64,000 nucleotides of DNA, from NCBI RefSeq assembly GCF_013283365.1, contig NZ_WBYM01000002.1:1-64000 (forward strand). The letters run 5' to 3'. The translations under genes and the position numbers were made by a program. This document shows, piece by piece, positions 16,441 through 26,920 of the stretch (position 1 is its first letter; each line of letters opens with the position of its first letter). Under the pieces are notes generated by a model. That model was not told where the DNA came from and searched no databases. It saw only the letters and a program-made list of their open reading frames with translations. The DNA comes from Marinobacterium sp. xm-d-530 (GTDB lineage: Bacteria > Pseudomonadota > Gammaproteobacteria > Pseudomonadales > Balneatricaceae).

Positions 16441-16476
16441 AAAAAAGCCGCTTGAGATACCTCAAGCGGCTTTTTT
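16441..16476 (+). terminator. Terminator of the phasin gene
   Basis: AAGCCGCTTGAG-ATAC-CTCAAGCGGCTT stem-loop with a T-run. Flanking A-run means it can also serve purK from the other side. Confidence 0.9.
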
Positions 16477-16500
16477 AGTTTTAGAGATTAGCTTGTTAAA

Positions 16501-17571
16501 TTAGCTAAGCTGAGCTTTTGCCCACTCAACCACCACTGCTTCACCCTCATCCAAGTGAGGCTCGAGTTCGGACAAGCTTTCAACTAGTGCGGAAACAGTC
16601 GGTCTAACGATGTTGAGATGACCTACCTTACGACCAGGACGGATCTCTTTACCATACCAGTGCACATGAGCGCCCTGTACCGCCAGCCACTCTGCTTTCC
16701 AGTCTCGTCCAAGCAAGTTATACATCATAGAGACACCACGAAACTCAGGGGTGATCAAAGGTAAACCAGCAAGCGCTCTTAAGTGCAATTCAAACTGACT
16801 GACACTAGCACCCTCTTGGCTCCAGTGTCCGGAGTTATGGACACGTGGCGCTAACTCATTAACCAATAATTCACCATCGACAACAAAACACTCCATCGCC
16901 ATGACGCCGATGTAGTCAAAGTCATCCATGATCGATCCCAGCCAACCTTCAGCACTTGCTTGCATCGCAGGGTCATTATCTAACCCAGGAATACTCGCAC
17001 GCAAAATGCCGTCTTGATGCCAGTTACGCGTCAATGGGTAGAAGACCTTCTCACCCTGTGCATTTCGTGCGCCAACTAACGACACCTCATGTGAGAACGG
17101 GATCATCGCTTCAGCGATGGCAATGCCATCCCATTCAGCAAGAATCTCATCACCCTGCTTCCAGCGCCATTGACCACGCCCATCGTAACCACCCATACGA
17201 GCCTTTACGACGGCACGCTCACCCAGAGAGGATAGCGACTCGGCAATGGATGCATCGGCACTGTTTAAATCAACCCAAGGGGCCGTTGGGACATTAAGGC
17301 GATCTAAGGTCGATTTCTGACGAAAACGATCAATGACCTGATATAGAGCCGCATCGTTGCGAAAGTTTGGGTGGGATTTAAGCTGATTACCGACAGGGTT
17401 CTCAGGCCAGTGCTCAATCTCTACCGAGATAACGTCGTCGTCATTCAACTCGACCAGTTGATCACCTATCGGGTGAATAGGTTGTACTTCAAGCTGCAGG
17501 GGTGCACCTGCTTGCTGAAGCATTTGACCTAGTTGACCATTACCGGCAATGACAATACGTGGCAACTGCAT
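16501..17571 (-). CDS. purK: N5-carboxyaminoimidazole ribonucleotide synthase
   Basis: A 356-residue ATP-grasp enzyme that carboxylates AIR to N5-CAIR in de novo purine synthesis. Visible features are the N-terminal nucleotide-binding start GNGQLGQM, the ATP-grasp loop KARMGGYDGRGQW, and the C-terminal metal-binding motif VNELAPRVHNSGHWS. Full length for the family. It follows purE with only two bases between, forming the purEK operon. Confidence 0.97.
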   Translation of the reverse strand: MQLPRIVIAGNGQLGQMLQQAGAPLQLEVQPIHPIGDQLVELNDDDVISVEIEHWPENPVGNQLKSHPNFRNDAALYQVIDRFRQKSTLDRLNVPTAPWVDLNSADASIAESLSSLGERAVVKARMGGYDGRGQWRWKQGDEILAEWDGIAIAEAMIPFSHEVSLVGARNAQGEKVFYPLTRNWHQDGILRASIPGLDNDPAMQASAEGWLGSIMDDFDYIGVMAMECFVVDGELLVNELAPRVHNSGHWSQEGASVSQFELHLRALAGLPLITPEFRGVSMMYNLLGRDWKAEWLAVQGAHVHWYGKEIRPGRKVGHLNIVRPTVSALVESLSELEPHLDEGEAVVVEWAKAQLS

Positions 17572-17573
17572 GC

Positions 17574-18062
17574 TTAACCTCGTGGATCTGGATTATCTAG
17601 AACCGTTTGGCTCTGTTCATTACGCCAATTTTGCAGACGAACGGCGAGCTCTGCATCTGTTGTTGCTAGCATCTGAGAGGCCAGTAGCGCGGCATTAAAT
17701 GCACCTGCTCCACCGATAGCCAGGGTTCCAACAGGAATACCACGTGGCATCTGAACAATGGATAGAAGACTGTCTTGGCCGCTCAATGCCTTGCTCTGCA
17801 CAGGCACACCCAGCACAGGCACAATGGTTTTAGCAGCAATCATACCTGGGAGGTGAGCCGCACCACCAGCACCGGCAATAATAACTTTGATGCCATTGTC
17901 GGCAGCTTGTTCAGCAAAGCGGAACATCTTATCTGGGGTGCGATGTGCCGATACCACTTCAGCGGTGTACTCGACACCCAGTACATCTAGCATCTTGGCG
18001 GCTTCTTCCATGGTTGGCCAGTCTGATTTAGACCCCATAACTATTGCAACGGTGGCGCTCAT
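17574..18062 (-). CDS. purE: N5-carboxyaminoimidazole ribonucleotide mutase
   Basis: A 162-residue class I PurE, which converts N5-CAIR to CAIR. Signature motifs are GSKSDWPTM near the N-terminus, SAHRTPD with the catalytic His, and [12 protein letters not shown]. Length is normal. The first gene of purEK. I saw no clear PurR-type operator upstream. Confidence 0.97.
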   Translation of the reverse strand: MSATVAIVMGSKSDWPTMEEAAKMLDVLGVEYTAEVVSAHRTPDKMFRFAEQAADNGIKVIIAGAGGAAHLPGMIAAKTIVPVLGVPVQSKALSGQDSLLSIVQMPRGIPVGTLAIGGAGAFNAALLASQMLATTDAELAVRLQNWRNEQSQTVLDNPDPRG

Positions 18063-18165
18063 TCATTTCTCCATATCGAGTTTGATCTCGAAAAATAGGC
18101 AGTCGGTATCGACAAAAAAATAAGCGTGAAATTATAGCAAGAAAGAGTCAGCCAGACCTACCCTT

Positions 18166-19059
18166 TTAAACCAGTGCTGACTGAAAGTTGAAGATCAACA
18201 CCAGTATTACAAGGCTAACAGGAATACTGGTAATGGTAAGAGCGGCAATACGATCGACAGGACCGCCATATCGAACCGTTAGAACATAACTCATCACAGC
18301 AACCGGCATCGACATCTGAATAAGCAGTGAGAGCGCTGCAGTGGTATCGATAGTAATTAGGGATACAACCAGCCAGGCAATCAAAAAACCCGACAAGGGT
18401 CGGTAGATGGATAAACCTGCAATGATGCCAACCTGACGGGCACCCCCTATCTTTAAACGGGCTAATGAGCGGCCTAACAACATGACCATAATCGGTATGG
18501 CTATACCGGAGATAGAATCTAAAGCACGACTGATAGGCACAGGAATCGTCAAATCCATCGATACCACGATTGCACCTGACAAGAGTGCTAACAGAGGCAT
18601 ATTGGTGACCAGTGAGCGCCAATTGTATTGGCCTGACATGGCGGTGGTTCCTAATGTCCAGTGACTAAGCGTCACAGTTGTTGAAATGATGACCGCAGAT
18701 GCCAGAGCCTCAGGCCCCAACAGTGCAAAGACCAGTGGAATACCTAAATTGCCCGTATTGGGGTTGACCAGTGTCGAGAGATAGAAGCGCGGTGAGGTGT
18801 TAAGCAGCTTGCAAAAAATGGCTATCAGAGTAGCACCGACCGCTAAGCAGAGAGCGGTCACTCCCATCAAATACCCCATCTCTGTGACGGGAACTTTCAT
18901 CTGAGTCACCGAGGTAAACACCAGAGCGGGCAAGGCGATCTGGCTGGAGAGCATGGCCAAACCAGGGTGTTCTAGGTAGTCCGTTTTTCGTGCCAGAAAG
19001 AAACCAAGGACGGCGATCAAAAAAACCGGAGTAATAGCAGAGATAAAAGCTGTAAACAT
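18166..19059 (-). CDS. AEC-family transporter (auxin efflux carrier type)
   Basis: A 297-residue membrane protein with about ten predicted helices in two five-helix halves, typical of bacterial AEC carriers. Family members studied include malonate and other organic-acid carriers, but the substrate cannot be read here. Motifs include NTGNLGIPLVFALLG in the first half and IQMSMPVAVMSYVL in the second. It is divergent from an MFS gene. A second AEC member lies at 24741; the two are clearly related but not close copies. Confidence 0.85.
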   Translation of the reverse strand: MFTAFISAITPVFLIAVLGFFLARKTDYLEHPGLAMLSSQIALPALVFTSVTQMKVPVTEMGYLMGVTALCLAVGATLIAIFCKLLNTSPRFYLSTLVNPNTGNLGIPLVFALLGPEALASAVIISTTVTLSHWTLGTTAMSGQYNWRSLVTNMPLLALLSGAIVVSMDLTIPVPISRALDSISGIAIPIMVMLLGRSLARLKIGGARQVGIIAGLSIYRPLSGFLIAWLVVSLITIDTTAALSLLIQMSMPVAVMSYVLTVRYGGPVDRIAALTITSIPVSLVILVLIFNFQSALV

Positions 19060-19155
19060 GGAGTCACTATCTTAATGTTGGATGATGATTATACAGTTGT
19101 CCGCAAATAGATAGGCAACTATCATTGAGCGATTCTTCTTTAAGCTGGATCAAAC

Positions 19156-20364
19156 ATGACTCAGAGACTCTCCCCTTCAACGATTTTCCTGATCGCCAGT
19201 GGCTGCCTATTATTGATGATCTCCTTTGGTATACGGTCGAGTTATGGTTTGTACATGCGTCCTATTGAGGCTTCAACCGACTGGGGGCGTGACATCATAG
19301 GCTTTGCCCTAGCCTTGCAAAACCTGAGCTGGGGAATTATGTCGGTTTTCACTGGCGGGCTTGCCGACCGTTTCGGAAATCGCAACGTCCTGTTTGGTGG
19401 CGCACTGGTCTATGCCCTAGGTGTTTATCTAACAGCTGGTGTGTCGGATCTTTTCACGCTTAATGCAGGATTAGGGTTTCTCGTGGGTGCTGGCGTCGCC
19501 GGCACTTCGTTTGGCATCGTTCTTCCTGCTTTAGTTCAATCCGTTCCACCAGAACGACGTGACTGGGTACTCGGTTTGGGCACCGCTTGTGGCTCTGCTG
19601 GTCAATTTGCGCTTGTTCCATTGGTTCAGATGTTTATCTCTGATTTTGGCTGGATCAACTCACTGCATATTCTAACGGCTATCGCCATATTGATGATGTT
19701 GTTAGCCATTCCTCTGAATGCCAAGAAGAGCTCTGTCATTACAGAGAGCGATCAAGGATTCGCTGAAACAGTGCGATTAGCCGCTGGTCACAAATCCTAC
19801 TGGCTTCTGGTGTTTGGCTTTTTTGTTTGTGGCTTTCACGTTGCCTTTATTACGGCGCACATGCCGGCCTACTTATCAGATTTAGGCTTCGCGCATCAGG
19901 TCGGTGCTTGGTCTCTCTCATTGATTGGTCTGTTCAATATCGCTGGGGCGTTCTGGGCCGGCAATATCTGTCGCAAGCACTCACGATCGAAGCTACTTGT
20001 GGCAATCTACGGTGGAAGAACAATTGCTATCGCCCTATTCTTGATATTCCCTATCACGCTCACATCGGTACTTATCTTCAGTGCTGTGATGGGGCTTCTC
20101 TGGCTGGCCACTGTTCCTCCAACCTCCGGCATCGTTATGAACATGTTTGGTACACGATACATGGCCACCCTTTATGGCTTCGTATTCTTTAGCCACCAAG
20201 TGGGTAGCTTCTCTGGCGTCTGGTTAGGTGGCTATCTCTATGAAACCTATGGCCATTATGAGTACATCTGGTGGGCCGGTATCTTCTTTGGTTTGATGGC
20301 TGTACTACTTCACTGGCCAATTGATGAAAAACCACACCCCTCTTTCGTAACCAAAGAGAGTTAA
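19156..20364 (+). CDS. MFS transporter (monocarboxylate/oxalate-formate-like)
   Basis: A 402-residue twelve-helix major facilitator protein. The loop between TM2 and TM3 has the MFS signature GGLADRFGNRNVLFGG. The N-terminus FGIRSSYGLYMRPIE resembles the monocarboxylate/oxalate-formate antiporter group. A central cytoplasmic loop at about residues 195-215 separates the halves. It probably takes up or exports an organic acid. It is followed after 65 bases by the DsbA-fold isomerase gene on the same strand, so they may be cotranscribed. Confidence 0.85.
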   Translation: MTQRLSPSTIFLIASGCLLLMISFGIRSSYGLYMRPIEASTDWGRDIIGFALALQNLSWGIMSVFTGGLADRFGNRNVLFGGALVYALGVYLTAGVSDLFTLNAGLGFLVGAGVAGTSFGIVLPALVQSVPPERRDWVLGLGTACGSAGQFALVPLVQMFISDFGWINSLHILTAIAILMMLLAIPLNAKKSSVITESDQGFAETVRLAAGHKSYWLLVFGFFVCGFHVAFITAHMPAYLSDLGFAHQVGAWSLSLIGLFNIAGAFWAGNICRKHSRSKLLVAIYGGRTIAIALFLIFPITLTSVLIFSAVMGLLWLATVPPTSGIVMNMFGTRYMATLYGFVFFSHQVGSFSGVWLGGYLYETYGHYEYIWWAGIFFGLMAVLLHWPIDEKPHPSFVTKES

Positions 20365-20429
20365 AGTTCGGTTTTTAGGAACCACAAGGATGTATCTTTC
20401 GTGACGATAAAAAACAGAGGGAAATACTG

Positions 20430-21008
20430 ATGAGCCACAGAATAGATTACTACCTATCACCGATCTCACCCTTTACCTGCCTAGCCGGTGATCTGTTGGA
20501 TACACAAGCACCCGCTGAGGTCGTGTATCACCCATTCGATATTGGCCGTCTATTTGCTGCAACAGGGGGTGTGCCGGTTCCTCAGCGATCGCCTCAACGT
20601 CAAGCTTACCGTTTAGCTGAACTCGCTCGGATTCAAAAACAACGCGGAATCACCATTAATCTTAAGCCAAAGTTCTTCCCAGTGGATAGTCGTCCTGCCT
20701 CTAAACTACTACTTGCAGTTAGAGATGCAGGCTCGGATGTACCAGGTTTGGCTCGAGCACTCTTAAGTGCCGTATGGCAGAGAGATCTGAATATTGCAGA
20801 GGACGCTGTGTTAGGTCGACTTCTCGATGAACTGGGTATTGATTCAGCTCTATTAGAGCAATCAAAAGGCTTAGATGATCAGTTGGACAAAGAGACTGAC
20901 GAAGCCATTGAGGCTGGTGTCTTTGGCAGCCCCTTCTACATCGTTGATGGAGAACCCTTCTGGGGACAGGATCGTCTAGAACAGGCGATCGAAAGAGCCA
21001 AAAGTTAA
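20430..21008 (+). CDS. 2-hydroxychromene-2-carboxylate isomerase-like protein (DsbA/GST-kappa fold)
   Basis: A 192-residue thioredoxin-fold protein. The N-terminal motif YYLSPISPFT has the catalytic Ser position of HCCA isomerases. The C-terminal motif GVFGSPFYIVDGEPFWGQDRL is diagnostic for the family. True HCCA isomerases act in naphthalene breakdown using glutathione, but many family members have unknown substrates, and no naphthalene genes are nearby. The GAGGGAA ribosome site fits the ATG at 20430. A REP-like inverted repeat follows immediately. Confidence 0.82.
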   Translation: MSHRIDYYLSPISPFTCLAGDLLDTQAPAEVVYHPFDIGRLFAATGGVPVPQRSPQRQAYRLAELARIQKQRGITINLKPKFFPVDSRPASKLLLAVRDAGSDVPGLARALLSAVWQRDLNIAEDAVLGRLLDELGIDSALLEQSKGLDDQLDKETDEAIEAGVFGSPFYIVDGEPFWGQDRLEQAIERAKS

Positions 21009-21011
21009 ATT

Positions 21012-21097
21012 GTCGCGGTTTGCCCTTCGGGCAATTCGCTCCTACAAACGGAGCGTTAAATTGTAGGAGCGAATTGGAGCGCAGCGACAAACCGCGA
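21012..21097. repeat. REP-like inverted repeat, copy 1
   Basis: Outer arms TCGCGGTTTG/CAAACCGCGA (21012-21021, 21088-21097) enclose inner arms of 15 bp (21033-21047 with 21061-21075). The right half (GAGCGAATTGGAGCG...) is nearly identical to that of the element at 33179-33284. This marks a dispersed intergenic repeat family. It may also act as transcription stop for the genes on either side. Confidence 0.75.
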
Positions 21098-21118
21098 TCC
21101 ATAGGGCCACACCTTCTA

Positions 21119-22774
<1,656 letters not shown>

Positions 22775-22824
22775 TTAACGATTGGAAAGAGTTAGATAAA
22801 AACTAGCAAGATATATGCCGCTTT

Positions 22825-24630
22825 TTAAACATCATCTTCAACTAATTCTAAGCCGTAATATTGAAGAAACTCAGTAGCCGGCATCGGTTTACCAAATAGG
22901 AACCCCTGCACCTGATCAACACCTAATTTAAGCAGTCTATCTGCCTCCGAGGCGTTCTCAACCCCTTCTGCTACGACTGTCAGCCCCTCCGCTTTGGACA
23001 AATATACGACCATTTTCGTTAAATGCTCAGACGAGGGGTTTAGATGAATGTCTTTGATAAAGGCTCTATCTAGTTTGATGGTATCGGCGGGTAGGTTTTG
23101 AAAATAGGCGAGTGAGCTCATACCGGTACCGAAATCATCCAAAGCGATTGAATAACCTAGCTCTTTCACGGCATCTAAGGAGCGCTTTAAGTTATCCAAA
23201 GAGACGTCTGTCTCCTGTTCAGATAGCTCAATCTGTAACTCTCCGGCCCTAAAACCGTACTTTTCTTGGACCTGACTCAACTCGTAGGTGACACGCAAAT
23301 CCTGAAGATCATTAGCGCTTAAGTTAAATGAAACCGAGATCGGTAGACCCGACTGTTTCATTGTTTCACAAAAATGTGCGGATTGCTCAACGACACTGTT
23401 TATAAATGTAAGCCTGTATGGGGAGGACTCAAGAAGATCGACAAAATCTTTTGGTGTTAGCAAACCTTTCTCAGGGTGAATCCAGCGGACCAGTGCCTCC
23501 GCACCTACCAGTCTATTGTTATCTTTAATATCGACCTTAGGCTGAAAGAACATCTGTATCTCATGGTTAGCAAATGCCTGAGAGACTTCATAAGATTGAA
23601 TATCTGTTTGGCCGTTAAGATGATCACGATCTTTCAAATTGAATCGAGCAAAATCTGTTTTCTCTTTGGTGGCACGCACAAATACTGTATCCAAGTTATG
23701 CAGTGCACTATCCAGATCAGTTGAGTCATTAGGGGTATCGGTTGAAACAACAATCGGCGAGAGATCCGTTGCCTCTTTTTTTAACTGACGAAGTCCACGC
23801 TCAAATGCGTCCCAAAACCGTCGCTCTGACATCAGAACGTAAACCCCATTATCAAGCCTGCCAATGGATGCACCTGCAGGACAAACTTCCCTTAACAACT
23901 GATTAAATTGAGTAACGCTCTCTTTAAATTCAATCGAACTTTCTGAACTTTTTCCTACATTATCCAAGATATTTTTAATGTAGACACCATAGACTCTTAC
24001 AACACCGTCAGGATTCTTATTTTTGAGCCAATCAAAATGCTGATGAATTTGATAATTGTCTATAAATTCAGACGTTAAGTCGCTGTTTTCTTTACACTCT
24101 TTATAAAAAACAAGAGAGTAGATACGATTAAACAGCACCGCTACTGAACCATAGACCAGCAAGGAGTAAGAGAGCGTTATTAGATGGGTATAGAGCTCAG
24201 AAATCAGCTCCTCTTGTACTCGATAGGAGTCAATAAATAAGAGGAGAGAGAGCCAGATAGGTATGAAGAGTAATACCCATTTTTGAGCCAATACAAAGCG
24301 AAGCAATACTGGCAAAAGCGCACCTGACAAATAGGCTAATGCTATATCATCCGACACTAAGGCTAGCGATATTGAACCAGCTCCCATAGTAAGGAAAGCT
24401 ACAGCTCCACCCCAGCTTAAATGAATACGGTGCACAAAATATTGGATGACTAACAAAGAGAGAGTGAGCGGGTAAAAGTAGGAGCCCGTCAATGAATCTG
24501 TGAAAAGCTGCTGAAGCAGAGATAAAAGTGAAAGTGCTAATGATATCAACAGCAACGCATTAATCAGCAACCTAAACAGGCTTCGACGGTTCTTGAACCA
24601 GTTACTGCGGTTGTAATCTCGAACTTGCAT
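22825..24630 (-). CDS. Membrane-bound EAL-domain c-di-GMP phosphodiesterase with degenerate GGDEF-like domain
   Basis: A 601-residue protein. The N-terminal 170 residues hold about six membrane helices without an obvious sensor motif. Next is a middle domain with GGDEF-like length but no GG[DE]EF motif (about 215-335), and then an EAL domain (about 345-590). Catalytic features of the EAL domain are visible: EALVRW, NLSANDL, ELSE, DDFGTG, IKLD, EGVE and QGFLF. It should be an active phosphodiesterase opposing the REC-GGDEF protein at 13678. It lies upstream of pgm on the same strand with an 80-bp gap. Confidence 0.9.
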   Translation of the reverse strand: MQVRDYNRSNWFKNRRSLFRLLINALLLISLALSLLSLLQQLFTDSLTGSYFYPLTLSLLVIQYFVHRIHLSWGGAVAFLTMGAGSISLALVSDDIALAYLSGALLPVLLRFVLAQKWVLLFIPIWLSLLLFIDSYRVQEELISELYTHLITLSYSLLVYGSVAVLFNRIYSLVFYKECKENSDLTSEFIDNYQIHQHFDWLKNKNPDGVVRVYGVYIKNILDNVGKSSESSIEFKESVTQFNQLLREVCPAGASIGRLDNGVYVLMSERRFWDAFERGLRQLKKEATDLSPIVVSTDTPNDSTDLDSALHNLDTVFVRATKEKTDFARFNLKDRDHLNGQTDIQSYEVSQAFANHEIQMFFQPKVDIKDNNRLVGAEALVRWIHPEKGLLTPKDFVDLLESSPYRLTFINSVVEQSAHFCETMKQSGLPISVSFNLSANDLQDLRVTYELSQVQEKYGFRAGELQIELSEQETDVSLDNLKRSLDAVKELGYSIALDDFGTGMSSLAYFQNLPADTIKLDRAFIKDIHLNPSSEHLTKMVVYLSKAEGLTVVAEGVENASEADRLLKLGVDQVQGFLFGKPMPATEFLQYYGLELVEDDV

Positions 24631-24740
24631 TAGCCATCACTTTTTCGAATAGATTATTGATTTTATGGTAATCAGGGGCGAATCGCTACCACCAAGTCTC
24701 AGGGCTCGATAAGATAGAACCTCTTTGATGACAGGTTTAG

Positions 24741-25676
24741 ATGATGAACGTTCTCGGGATTACCGCACCGCTCTTTACGTTAATGGCTCTTGGGTTTTTA
24801 GCCGTTAAATATAACGCACTGTCTAAGGAGGCTATCCCTGGGATAGCCCGCTTTGTTTTGGTTTTTTGCATACCGGCGATCATTGTCGGCAATCTATCTA
24901 AGAATAGCCCTGCTGATATCTTTAATAGCGATTACGTATCGATTTATGCTATTGCCGCAGTCGCTACCTTCTTCATTTCGTTGGGTCTGATTCGGAGCGT
25001 CAGACAAGGTGATGCTAAACAGTCATCAGCATTAGCCATTGGGGCCGCTATGCCCAACAGTATTTTTGTTGGCTACCCTATTCTGCTGCAGGTCATGCCC
25101 GATATGGCCGCTCAAGTATTAGTTGTCTGTATACTGGTCGAAAACCTAGTGGTGCTTCCGTTAGCGCTCCTGACTACTGAGTACTTCTCAGCTGATCATA
25201 AAGACAAAACGCTGTTAGGCTCACTAAGCTCAATTTTTAAACGCCTGATCAACAACCCGATACTCATCGCAATAGCGGTTGGCTTAATTTTATCGTTGAG
25301 CGGCTTTCAACTGCCGTTGTTCATCGACGAAAGCTTAGGGGTGCTCGCAAAAGCGGCTGGTGGCGCAGCACTGATCGTTATTGGAGGATCTTTAGTAGGA
25401 AACTCTATTCGCGATGATTTGAGTACTTTAGGAATGATTGCAGGGGCAAAACTGTTGATTCAACCTGCTCTAGCCCTTCTGCTGATTACCCTCTGGTGGG
25501 ACTTTGATCGACAATGGCAGATAGCTCTAATTGTCATCACCGCTTCACCCATGTTCACCATCTACCCTATTCTCGCTGCACCTTATGGCGCAGCAAAGAC
25601 GGCTTCCAGCTCATTGCTGCTGACTACGGTCGCGTCTTACGCGACGCTAAACACTGTTTTGGCGTTTGTGTTGTAG
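24741..25676 (+). CDS. AEC-family transporter (second copy in window)
   Basis: A 311-residue carrier with about ten helices in two halves. Motifs are GAAMPNSIFVGYPILL in the first half and TASPMFTIYPILA in the second, in line with the AEC family (malonate/auxin-type carriers). It is divergent from the EAL gene. It lies next to the ligC end of the protocatechuate cluster, separated by a repeat and a terminator, so a role in aromatic-acid transport is possible but unproven. Confidence 0.85.
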   Translation: MMNVLGITAPLFTLMALGFLAVKYNALSKEAIPGIARFVLVFCIPAIIVGNLSKNSPADIFNSDYVSIYAIAAVATFFISLGLIRSVRQGDAKQSSALAIGAAMPNSIFVGYPILLQVMPDMAAQVLVVCILVENLVVLPLALLTTEYFSADHKDKTLLGSLSSIFKRLINNPILIAIAVGLILSLSGFQLPLFIDESLGVLAKAAGGAALIVIGGSLVGNSIRDDLSTLGMIAGAKLLIQPALALLLITLWWDFDRQWQIALIVITASPMFTIYPILAAPYGAAKTASSSLLLTTVASYATLNTVLAFVL

Positions 25677-25700
25677 GTTGGAGCGTAATTTGAGGGCGGA

Positions 25701-25771
25701 TGACAGGCTGAAGCCAGTCACCGGTGCTTGCCTTGACATCTTCGTGCCAGTGACTGGCCTTCAGCCTGTCA
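25701..25771. repeat. Long inverted repeat between AEC gene and ligC
   Basis: The 21-bp left arm (TGACAGGCTGAA...CAGTCAC) pairs with a 22-bp right arm at 25750-25771 with one unpaired base, around a 28-base loop. No T-run follows. It differs in sequence from the TCGCGG-type repeats elsewhere in the window. Confidence 0.7.
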
Positions 25772-25807
25772 CCTGCTCTCTCAGCGTCTTCCAGTGAAGA
25801 AGACAAC

Positions 25808-25833
25808 AAAAAGGCCGCTACAGCGGCCTTTTT
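25808..25833. terminator. Bidirectional terminator between AEC gene and ligC
   Basis: AAAAAGGCCGCT-AC-AGCGGCCTTTTT, with perfect 12-bp arms and A/T runs on both sides. It ends the ligC transcript on - and can end the AEC transcript on +. Confidence 0.9.
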
Positions 25834-25849
25834 AACGACAAGCCAACAC

Positions 25850-26794
25850 TTAATCCAAAAGCTGTTCTAGCTGGTGTAGTGTCTCCATCGCAGGCAATAC
25901 TTGCTGAACGCTTGAGTTTGGCTCGCGGCCTTCGCGAATTGCAGAAATGAACTCACGATCCTGAAGCTCGATGCCGTTGTTAGAAACAGCAACGCCAGAG
26001 AGATCAATTGGGTTCTCGTTACCATCAACCAAATCATCGTAACGGGCGATGTAGGTACCCTTGTCACAGATGTAACGGAAGAAAGTACCAAATGGACCGT
26101 CGTTATTGAAAGATAAAGAGAGTGTACACAGTGCACCGCTCTCTGATTTCATACCAATCGACATGTCCATTGCAATGTTAAGTTCTGGGTGAATCGGACC
26201 CTGCATCGCTTGTACTTTTGTACACTTCTCGCCAGTCTGGTACTGGAATAGATCCACGGTGTGACAAGCGTGGTGCCAAAGCAGGTGATCCGTCCATGAG
26301 CGCGCCTTACCCAGAGCGTTCTTGTTAGAACGACGGAAGAAGTAAGTTTGAACATCCATCTGTTGAATCTTAAGCTCACCCGCTTGGATTTTGTTATGAA
26401 TCCACTGGTGGCTTGGGTTGAAGCGGCGAGTCTGACCCGACATGGCTACCAAACCCGTGCGCTTTTGTGCCTCCACCAGTTTGATTGAGTCTTCAATGTT
26501 ATCCGCCATCGGAATCTCAACCATGACGTGCTTGCCTGCTTCAAGACACTGAATAGACTGAGAGGCGTGCATTTGAGTCGGTGTTGCAAGAATGACCGCA
26601 TCCACATCATCGCGCGCAAGCGATTCAGCAAGATCTGTTGTTGCGTGAGCGATACCACGCTCTTTAGCAAACTCAGCAATGGCATCAGGTTTAGTACCAA
26701 CGACTGACGTCACAACAACATCCTCAATGTTACTCAATGCATCTAAGTGTTTTAGACCAAATGCGCCCATAGCGCCTGCAACACAAACTCTCAT
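25850..26794 (-). CDS. ligC: 4-carboxy-2-hydroxymuconate-6-semialdehyde dehydrogenase
   Basis: A 314-residue Gfo/Idh/MocA-fold oxidoreductase that oxidises the hemiacetal of the protocatechuate 4,5-cleavage product to 2-pyrone-4,6-dicarboxylate, using NAD(P). The Rossmann start VAGAMGAFG, the VEIPMAD motif and stretches such as MDVQTYFFRR and SWTDHLLWHHACHTVDLF are as I remember them from LigC/PmdC proteins. Context makes the call firm, since ligJKUIAB lie on the other side of the regulator. It is transcribed away from them, on the same strand as the LysR gene but 126 bp downstream, so it may have its own promoter. Confidence 0.93.
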   Translation of the reverse strand: MRVCVAGAMGAFGLKHLDALSNIEDVVVTSVVGTKPDAIAEFAKERGIAHATTDLAESLARDDVDAVILATPTQMHASQSIQCLEAGKHVMVEIPMADNIEDSIKLVEAQKRTGLVAMSGQTRRFNPSHQWIHNKIQAGELKIQQMDVQTYFFRRSNKNALGKARSWTDHLLWHHACHTVDLFQYQTGEKCTKVQAMQGPIHPELNIAMDMSIGMKSESGALCTLSLSFNNDGPFGTFFRYICDKGTYIARYDDLVDGNENPIDLSGVAVSNNGIELQDREFISAIREGREPNSSVQQVLPAMETLHQLEQLLD

Positions 26795-26920
26795 TAGTGT
26801 CTCCCTAATTCGAATGGATAAATATTGTCCCTAAGATTATCAAAATGGATCTTTCATAGAACCGTTAAAAATTCTAGACGTCATTCAAAAATGTGAATGT
26901 AAGCTTAGACAAAACCGCTT

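Noticed and set aside
18215-18622. 135-codon frame on - overlapping the AEC carrier
   Set aside because: Same strand, different frame from a clear membrane carrier; no start signals.
20430-21008. Naphthalene-degradation gene (nahD) reading of the isomerase-like gene
   Set aside because: No naphthalene or salicylate genes nearby; the family is broad, so only the fold-level name is kept.
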